Assembly: GCA_007115995.1 (NCBI GenBank)
Contig: SKJI01000004.1
Coordinates: 1-39,190, forward strand
Length of the DNA stretch: 39,190 bases
Reading direction: 5' to 3'
DNA from: a candidate division SR1 bacterium
Lineage (GTDB): Bacteria > Patescibacteriota > Gracilibacteria > Absconditabacterales > Absconditicoccaceae
The notes under the pieces are model-generated. The model searched no databases. It saw only the letters and a list, made by a program, of their open reading frames with translations, and was not told the origin of the DNA. Numbering within the stretch: the stretch's first letter is position 1; the number at the start of each line of letters is the position of its first letter. Position numbers and translations under genes: made by a program. Positions 32,220 to 39,190 of this stretch are shown here, piece by piece.

Positions 32220-34388
32220 ATGCAACAACAAGAACAGAAAAAAGCGTTGGAGGTGTTTGGGAGAGACCTGACACAGTCTGCGCGTGATGGGAATATGGAT
32301 CCTATAATTGGTCGTGAAAGTGAAATTAGACGCACGATGCAAATTTTATCGCGTAGAACAAAAAATAATCCTGTGCTTGTTGGTGATCCGTGAGTTGGAA
32401 AGACTGCAATTGTCGAATGATTGGCACAACTGATTATCAAAGGTGAAGTGCCTGATATGTTACGTGATAAGCAGTTGATAGAATTGGATATGGGTGCATT
32501 GATGGCATGAGCTAAGTATCGTGGAGAGTTTGAGGAACGTTTGAAAGCTGTACTCCATGAGCTTGAAGAGGCTGATGGATGAGTTATATTGTTTATTGAT
32601 GAGTTGCATACGATTGTGTGAGCAGGGAAAGCTGATGGAGCAATGGATATGGGAAATATGCTTAAGCCTGCACTTGCAAGATGAAAAGTTAGAGTGATTG
32701 GTGCCACAACACTCAATGAGTATAGACAATATATAGAAAAAGATGCAGCGTTAGAACGTCGTTTTCAGCCAGTGATGGTTGATGAACCGACTAAAGAAGA
32801 TGCAGTTGCTATTTTGAGGTGAATCAAAGATCGTTATGAGTCGCATCATGGAGTGCGTATTACTGACGATGCAGTAGTTGCAGCTGTTGATTTATGAATC
32901 AAATATATTGCGGACAGAAGACTGCCAGACAAAGCAATCGATCTGATCGATGAAGCAGCAGCAAGTGTAAAAATGTGAGTTACCAGTATGCCTGAACAGT
33001 TAGCAAAAATAGAGAAGAACATGAGAACGTTGGAGATAGAAAAGTGAGCGTTGAAACTGGAAAAATGAACAAAAGACAAGGAAAGAATAAAGGAAATAGA
33101 TATGCAATTACAAGATTTACACGATCAGTTTACAAAAGGCAAGCAAGCATGGGAACATGATAAAACATTACTCGTCAAAGCAAAACAGATCAAAGAAGAT
33201 ATTATGAAATTAACGCATGAAGCTGATATTGCAGAAAAAGCAACTGACTATGGGAAAGTAGCAGAGATTCGTCATGGAACTATTCCATCGTTGGAGAAAG
33301 AACTGATTGCTTTAGAAAAAACTTTAGAAGAAGCACAGCAAGCATGAACAGTGACAGTAAAAGATCGTGTTGAAGCTGAGGATATTGCTGCGATTATTAG
33401 CAGATGGACATGAATTCCAATACAAAAATTGATTGCTTCAGAGAAAGAAAAATTACTCCAATTGGAAGAGTATTTGGGTAATATAGTTAAATGACAAGAT
33501 CAAGCAATTTGAGTCGTCTCTCACGCAATTCGTCGTGCCAAAGCGTGATTGAAAGATCCATCGAGACCTATTGGTTCATTCTTGTTTTTGTGACCAACAT
33601 GAGTGGGGAAAACAGAGCTTGCAAAAGCGTTAGCTACTTTTTTGTTTAATAATGAAAAAGCATTGATTCGTTTGGATATGTCGGAGTATATGGAGCAGCA
33701 TGCTGTCTCGAAGTTGATTGGTTCTCCTCCGTGATATATCGGCTACGAAGAGTGAGGGCAACTAACAGAGCAGGTGAGAAGAAAACCATATTCGGTCCTG
33801 TTATTTGATGAAGTAGAAAAGGCACATCCTGATGTCTTTAATATGCTTTTGCAGATGTTGGATGATGGACATTTGACTGATAGTAAATGAAGAACAGTGA
33901 ATTTCAAAAATACGATTATTATTCTTACGTCAAACCTTGGCGCACATAAGATTATGGAAGAGCTACAAGGAGTTAAGGATGAGTCATTACTTGCAGAAAA
34001 GAGAGTTGCTCTTGAGAAAAATATTCTCCATGATCTCCAAGGGCATTTTAGACCAGAATTTTTGAATAGACTTGATGATATTATTGTTTTTAACCCAATT
34101 GGCGATAGGATATTACAGCAGATTGTACAGCTCCAGTTGCAACGTCTTGCAGAATTATTAGAGCAAGAAAAAGAGATTACACTTTCTGTTTCAGATGATG
34201 CAGCAGCATTTCTTGGACGTGTTTGACTTGATCCAGTTTTTGGTGCAAGACCACTTAAAAGAACAATACAGCGTTATCTGCTTGACAAGATATCATCAAT
34301 AATACTTGAATGACATATTACGTCATCAGATAGTATTTTTGTCTGATATAATAAAGAAAATAATGATATTTTTATCAAAAAAACTTAA
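32220..34388 (+). CDS. clpB: ATP-dependent disaggregase ClpB, without the N domain
   Basis: 722 aa against about 860 in E. coli. It starts almost directly in NBD1: [21 protein letters not shown], Walker A GDPGVGKT (55-62), [13 protein letters not shown]; coiled-coil middle domain at about 260-385 ([20 protein letters not shown]); NBD2 with [21 protein letters not shown] (Lys464), [43 protein letters not shown] and [11 protein letters not shown]. The middle domain marks it as ClpB rather than ClpA/ClpC. The missing Clp_N domain resembles the short ClpB made from an internal start elsewhere. Rescues aggregated proteins with DnaK. Probably under HrcA-type control. Confidence 0.94.
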
Positions 34389-34403
34389 AAAATAAAATAT
34401 TTA

Positions 34404-34518
34404 CTTGACATTAAAATTGAAATGATTATTAATACATCATTCAGGGAAAATTAGTCATGTGGTTTTCTCTGAAGGGAATAAATGTCTGGAAAGCCCTTTT
34501 CGCAAGAGAAGGGTTTTT
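34404..34518 (+). ncRNA. Candidate small RNA or clpB 3' end with terminator
   Basis: TTGACA (near 34406-34411) is followed after 17 nt by ATTAAT, and about 85 nt later by a strong terminator: CCCTTTTC (34494-34501), loop GCAA, GAGAAGGG (34506-34513), T5. On the minus strand the hairpin lacks a T run, so it does not end pyrD. It either ends clpB mRNA or defines an independent short transcript. Confidence 0.35.
34494..34518 (+). terminator. Rho-independent terminator downstream of clpB
   Basis: 8-bp stem CCCTTTTC/GAGAAGGG with one G-T, a GCAA tetraloop, and TTTTT on the plus strand. Confidence 0.8.
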
Positions 34519-34562
34519 CAGTTGGTTTGCTGGTGGAGCGGATGGTCATAAATCTCATCTCC

Positions 34563-35675
34563 CTACCCCCTATGTGCTGCTCAAATCGCTTGGCTGATAT
34601 GGGTGTATCAGTCTTGATGGAGGAGTTTAACGATTCATTGGTGGATTTGGGCGATGCGTTGCGGTCATGCAAAAATCATTCCAGTAATGAGTTGGAGGAG
34701 TGATGCGCCTTGTTTGATTTTCTTATAGGCATCTTGGGCAGTAAAAATACCTCATACTCAAATAATTACAAAATCATCGCCGTAGTGTTTGTATGTTTCT
34801 CAAATCAGATAATTACTACGATCAGTAAGAATTTTTCCGCTGACTCATCACGGTATATCCTCTATTGTATTTTTTTCTTGGAGTCATGTTCTGTCTTTGG
34901 TGAGGTTAGAGATAATGACGCCATTGATGTGATAGTGTTTTGCGATCTCCAGGAGTGGTTTGAGATTGTCTCGATCGAGGTCTACTGGAAGTTTAAGCAC
35001 AATTGGCTTCGTACAGTGTAGTGTGTTGATCTCTTGGAGGAGTCACTCCAAGAGTCTGGGATGCGTAAAATCTTCTCATCCAAACGAGTTGGGACATGAA
35101 ATATTGATCTCATAGATATCACCGACTCATTCGTGGATACATCTCGTGAGTGTCTCCATATAATCTTGTGTTCAGACATCAGGATCTGTTGTTGCATGAC
35201 AATTTGTTTTTGCAATCGAGACAGCAAGGGGGACCGTGCAGTGATGATACTGCTTGAGTTGGTTGCATGCGTACGATACTCATTTATTTTTGAGTCAATA
35301 ATAGACAATAAGTCACGATGATTGCTTGAGTCTGAAGAGTTTTTTTCATGGATTTCATGCGTATGGTTGTGCGGTAATGGAACCGACTGAGGCAAATCAA
35401 AATCAGACTGCTCAGATAATATTTGGTAAGAGTATGTCTTTGTCGAATCATGCAGCAAGTCAGACAGGTTGTTGGAATGATAATCCAAACAATGATTGAT
35501 GCAATGCTGGATGCGTCCAAAAAAACATCCTACGAGTGAGTGATCTTGTTAGTTTGTATGTTCATAACCAATGACCGAAACGACCAAAGAGATCGTGCAT
35601 AATTTCTGGATTGATCAAGAAAAATATCGGTTTGCAGAGGAGTTGATAGAATCGCTGGAAGATGCGGAATTTCAT
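34563..35675 (-). CDS. pyrD: Dihydroorotate dehydrogenase
   Basis: 370 aa. FMN enzyme oxidising dihydroorotate to orotate in pyrimidine synthesis. The N-terminal helical extension (MKFRIFQRFYQLLCKPIFFLINPEIMHDLFGRFG in outline) is of the membrane-associated class 2 type; then PVGLAAGFDKDILLPN, GFGFASVGSITAQPYAGNPG, EINISCPNSFGGEDF, KPIVLKLPVD, GVIISNLT and [29 protein letters not shown], in family order. The class 2 call rests on the N-terminal extension and length. More than 20 glycines are TGA, so a standard-code reading shows only antisense frames here. It starts 15 nt after the DUF4395 stop, same strand, probably one transcript. Confidence 0.9.
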
Positions 35676-35690
35676 CGCAGAAGAGAATCG

Positions 35691-36251
35691 TTATGAACTA
35701 GATTTTTTGGTAAAATCGACTGTACATGCTCATCAAGGACATGCAGGAGCGACGTCTGGTTTCTTGAGAATATTTGCTCAAACGAGTCAGTAGTAGATTT
35801 TGCATCAGACGCAAATTCAAAGTGCTGATTCCATTCGCATTAAGATCAAACATGTCCAACAAATAACAAATGGGACTACTCAAATCATACCAAATCACCA
35901 GACAACAATCATCATTGCGGTTGCCATTGCTAATCCCAAAGACCATGCAAAGCGTTTTTGTATTGCTCAGACGTACTCTGGCTGTTGTTTAGCAACAAAC
36001 CATGATCAAATAATACTCATTGGTGCATATTTTGTTCACCATACAACAGCAATAAAAAACTGCAGCCAAAACAAAATAACTACTGGATACATATAGGTAA
36101 AATCTTTGGTCGTATAGACTATCATAAACGTAATAAATCATAGCAGCATCATTACTCATGCAGTTGCACGAATTGCTCTTTCGTTGAGAACAGGGTATGG
36201 TGCAGGGTTTCCATTGATAGTGAGTCATGGAATAACAGTTCAGTAGGTCAT
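35691..36251 (-). CDS. DUF4395-family membrane protein
   Basis: 186 aa with four hydrophobic helices (about 28-47, 55-72, 105-122 and 124-140). The motif ESALGICVGCKIYYGLV with CVGC is the signature of DUF4395, and a second cysteine pair lies near the end (APACPGGACTVDF). The family's function is unknown to me; paired cysteines at the membrane suggest thiol or metal chemistry. Thirteen or so glycines are TGA. Divergent from the NYN gene, upstream of pyrD. Confidence 0.75.
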
Positions 36252-36340
36252 AGTGTTGTGTATAATTATTATAAATTGTAGCGTGACAAGTATATGTTTC
36301 TTGTCTTTTTATACAAGAGATCAGTATCTCATTCTTTGAC

Positions 36341-36368
36341 TTGTTGCATTACATAAAATCTTTATAAT
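36341..36368 (+). promoter_or_regulatory. Promoter of the NYN gene, leaderless layout
   Basis: TTGTTG (36341-36346), 16-nt spacer, TATAAT (36363-36368), 6 nt, ATG at 36375. Same geometry as the mnmA promoter. Confidence 0.55.
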
Positions 36369-36374
36369 CTCACT

Positions 36375-36956
36375 ATGAAAAAACAACAAAGAAATATCCA
36401 ATCAAAACGTTCCAAGAAACAACGTATTGCTTATATTGATAACGAAAATGTTAATGTTTCAATCGCTAAGCTTGGACGGAAAATGGATTGGTTGTCGTTA
36501 TTGAAATGGTTACAAAAAACCTATAAAATTCAGCAGGTAAAAATGTTTATGGGCCGACACCCATCATATCAAGGTATGTATGAATTTTTTGAATCTTTAG
36601 GGTATACGCTTATATTTAGAAAGATGATTATCAATGAATCCCAGCCACTCAAATGAAATATCGATACTGAGCTTGTTTTGGAGGTGATGAAAGACTTTCC
36701 TGGGTTGCACAAAGCAGTGGTGATGAGCGGTGATGGTGATTTTGCATGTTTGTTGGAGTATTTATATCAACAAAAAAAATTAGAGAAATTGATCGTCCCA
36801 AATGTCAAAAGATATTCTGATTTATTCAAAGATATTCTTCCTTCGAGTAAGATTATACCATTGAGTAACAAAAAGAAACTGCTTGCATATACTCCACAGA
36901 AACAGCAACCATCCGATGCAAACCATGAAGAAACTGAAGTGCCGTTTTGGTTGTAA
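36375..36956 (+). CDS. NYN-domain (LabA/DUF88-like) putative ribonuclease
   Basis: 193 aa. Basic N-terminus (KKQQRNIQSKRSKKQR), then the NYN PIN-like fold: Asp22 in AYIDNENVNVS, Asp97 in KGNIDTELVLEVM, and Asp120/Asp122 in VMSGDGDFACLLEYL; these acidic residues form the metal site. Strand IQQVKMFMGRHP fits the third core strand. Likely cleaves or processes RNA; substrate unknown. Only one TGA codon (KGNID), and the rest of the glycines are GGN. The last 35 residues (TPQKQQPSDANHEETE) look disordered. Confidence 0.82.
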
Positions 36957-37038
36957 TGAGTCGATAGAGTCTGAATAAAGGTTGGAAATGTTGATGAAAT
37001 AATGATTATTCAGTTACTTCTTCATCCTCTTTATTGGT

Positions 37039-39190
37039 TTATTGAGGATGATCATTAAGAGATTCTTCTACAGCTTTTCATTCTTGACTATTATTCTTAA
37101 TTATCATAAATGGGTCCTTGTTACCTTTTGGTTCTGTGAATGTAAACATATCAAGTGTCCAGTTTTCTTCTTCTCATTGTGCTCAAAAATTAATCTTTTG
37201 AGAAAGTCCTGATTTTTCTGCAGGGATTTGTGCGGGTGTGTTGTTATCAAATGTTTGTGTTCATGTGATAAGTTTTGGTGCATATTGTTTGAGAAAGTTT
37301 AGTTGATCTATATGATGATCACCTCTATGCTTTCTGTTTTTCGCTTGCCATGTATTGACGGTATTGTATGCATCGAGGAGTGTTCATGAACGTTGTACTG
37401 CATTGTGCATTTGATCTTTTGGGACTGTAAAGGAGCTGATTCATGCTAGAGACAACTGATAAGAATCTTTATCTTTCATGACTGAGAATTTTATAGATTT
37501 GTTTTCTTTATTTTGTAGGGTGATCTTGTCTCATTGAGCTGTAATAGTATAGCTTTCTTTCAGATCTTTGAGGTTAAATGTTTGCACGAAAAGTTCAGCT
37601 TGATCGATCTGTAATGCCTCTTGTTCTGCAGTGTTTTGTTTATCGATTTTTCTTTGTTTGACTGATTTTTCTTTAGTAATTTTATTGAAATCGTTTGCAT
37701 CAATATATGATATATTTCATGCTGCATCTTTGAGTTTATAGAATGGTAGAGCACTATTCTGTTTGGATGGTTTTTCTACTGCAGTGTTGTTACAAAAGAG
37801 TTCTGGTTGTGTTTTGATTCTTGCTAATAGGTCCCCGAGTTTTTTTGCATCTTTTTCTTTAATTTTGTTACTGAGATGTGTGTTAATAGCTTCTGTTCAC
37901 TCGTTTTCATACTTCAAGACGTTTTTGTCAAAGAGTGGATTGTCGGATCAATCGACAAATTGTGTCAAGAGTGCTTGTTGTTCTGCATCATCTAACATAC
38001 GATAGTCTTTTTTCAGTTCAGGAACGAGAATAAATCTATCGTTCTCATAGAGCTTACCAACAAGATTGGATACTGATACTGAAATAAGCTCTTTTTTCAT
38101 CATTGCTTCACGAAGCAGCTGATCTTTTTCAGGATTGAGTTTTGTCTCTCATTCTGTTGTGATAAATCCTTTATCAAGCAACTGTTGCGATGAAAAATAG
38201 AACTGTTGTTCTGTTCATGGTATTGTAAATACTTGCATTGTATCCTGAATATTTTTGATAACAGCTTGTGACTCTGACAGTGACGCTGTTTTAAGACTAT
38301 CTACTTGTTCTACTGCATCTTTTTCTTCGAGATATGAGAGGTCTTCTACAACTGTGAGAATGTTTGGTCATCATAGTGCACGTATCTGAGATTGTGCTGA
38401 ATTTTCTCTTACCTCTTGTTCTGTATTTCTGATATAGTTCTTATTCCATACATTAAGTAACTGTACAATATTTTTATCTGTAATGGTATGTGTATGATTG
38501 CTCACTCGTTCAAGATCTTCTGGAGGCTGCAAAGACTGTTTCATCGCATCAAGTTGTAATTTCAGATCAGTATTTGTTGAGTCTACAGTGTTTTCTGCCT
38601 TTTCAACTCATGCAAAAAATGACTGGTATACTTCTGCATATCCTTTGAGTAAGGTAGTGAATAAGCGAACATCAGGATTGTCTTTATGAACGTGTAGGTT
38701 GTCAACATCTATTTCACAATCTTGTCATCAACACAATATCGTACATGCATTTGCAAATCTATCGTGTAGTTGTTTGTCGTGCATCCAAGGATTTGAAGAA
38801 TGTTTTCTATTATCATCAATCTTCTGTTTTGCTGTATCAATAGCAGTTTTCATTGTTTGATTGACTTCGTTCAGAGCATTTCTTCATGCATCAGATTGTT
38901 TGAGTGTACTAATACTTTCATTATATTGTTTTAATTTTTCTGCTGTTAATCCAAATGTTTCATCCATTGAGAGAGTAGGCTTTTGTTCTTGAATTTCAGG
39001 TGTTTGGGTGGGAGTGTCAGGTGTTCCGTTATTTGCTGGTGATGTTGTGCCTGCATCATCAAATTCTCCATCAACATCATCAGCATCAGTATCAACATCA
39101 TCAGCATCAGTATCAACATCATCAGCATCAGTATCAACATCATCAGCATCAGTATCAACATCATCAGCATCAGTATCAACATCATCAGCA
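37039..39190 (-). CDS. Large protein of unknown function with Asp-rich heptad repeats (N-terminus outside window)
   Basis: 717 codons are visible; the start lies beyond 39190. From the window edge: five or more copies of ADDVDTD, a Pro/Thr linker (GTTSPANNGTPDTPTQTPEIQEQ in outline), then about 650 mostly helical, charged residues with no membrane segment (for example ETFGLTAEKLKQYNESISTLKQS, then NAVQRSGTLLDAYNTVNTWQ). Two cysteines close to a GGQDC motif lie near residue 110. I do not recognise a fold. The acidic repeat plus long helical body suggests a secreted or surface protein, but no signal peptide is in view. Ends TAA; the same frame continues for 10 codons (TNKEDEEVTE) to a second TAA at 37009. 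TGA glycines are few because the protein has little glycine. Confidence 0.75.
39071..39190. repeat. 21-bp coding minisatellite
   Basis: Five exact 21-bp units (39086-39190) preceded by a 15-nt partial unit, each encoding ADDVDTD on the minus strand. The array continues past the window edge. DNA-level identity between units implies recent slippage. Confidence 0.95.

Noticed and set aside
34457-34630. Plus-strand frame starting MWFSLKG across the clpB-pyrD boundary
   Set aside because: It runs through the terminator hairpin and antisense through the pyrD end; no family resemblance.
34982-35488. 168-aa minus-strand frame
   Set aside because: Out-of-frame shadow of pyrD, whose true frame contains more than twenty TGA codons.
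39071-39190. CRISPR or regulatory repeat array
   Set aside because: The units are contiguous, 21 bp, in frame and code for an acidic heptad in a long open frame.

Overview
The window comes from a bacterium that reads UGA as glycine (genetic code 25), as in the candidate phyla Gracilibacteria (BD1-5) and Absconditabacteria (SR1). The sequence shows this directly. Almost every gene from about 1.1 kb onward stays open only if TGA is read through, the TGA codons fall where the families carry glycine (P-loops, the PLP-binding region of GlyA, the GxSG of a protease, Ddl and MutL motifs, ribosomal protein L1), and no confident gene ends in TGA. DNA is AT-rich, genes are tightly packed, and Shine-Dalgarno sequences are scarce although the 16S rRNA keeps its CACCTCC tail. 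I cannot choose between the two phyla from this window.

Layout. 1-1050: two small genes and a GC-richer hairpin region in which no glycine is written TGA; this part looks foreign or mis-joined. 1131-5142: a tyrosine recombinase and a GNAT acetyltransferase, each with one in-frame TAA, flanking an RsmF/RsmB-type rRNA methyltransferase (-) and D-Ala-D-Ala ligase. 5215-6906: eleven tRNAs with rpsT among them, ending in an 81-bp tandem duplication that copied the 5' part of tRNA-Gly. 7219-12188: rRNA genes in the unusual order 23S-5S-16S, with separate processing stems around 23S and 16S and one terminator. 12189-13213: no confident gene. 13214-17148: rnhA, an SPFH protein, mutL and a SanA/YdcF-like gene on one strand. 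17159-17689: DoxX-like membrane protein with a cysteine-rich tail (-). 18108-20014: glyA and a winged-helix protein. 20079-23276: secE, nusG, a membrane-anchored unknown, rplK, rplA. 23480-24998: TPR protein and ftsX. 24970-26714 (-): a membrane-anchored trypsin-like protease and mnmA. 26966-28260: two type IV pilin-like genes. 28345-30649: conserved hypothetical, coiled-coil protein, ECF sigma factor, HU. 30745-34388: MurE-like ligase and clpB under a CIRCE-like operator. 34563-36251 (-): pyrD and a DUF4395 protein. 36375-36956: NYN-domain protein. 37039-39190 (-): C-terminal 717 residues of a large protein with Asp-rich heptad repeats, cut by the window edge.

Most genes are housekeeping: translation, secretion, wall synthesis, repair, pyrimidine synthesis, proteostasis. 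The observations most worth following are the -10 hexamers placed 6-8 nt before ATG in seven genes (leaderless transcripts), coordinated changes in conserved 16S helices, the reordered rRNA genes, the CIRCE-like element at clpB, the two TAA-interrupted genes, and the code discontinuity in the first kilobase. I did not find a convincing new multi-gene defence or mobile system.
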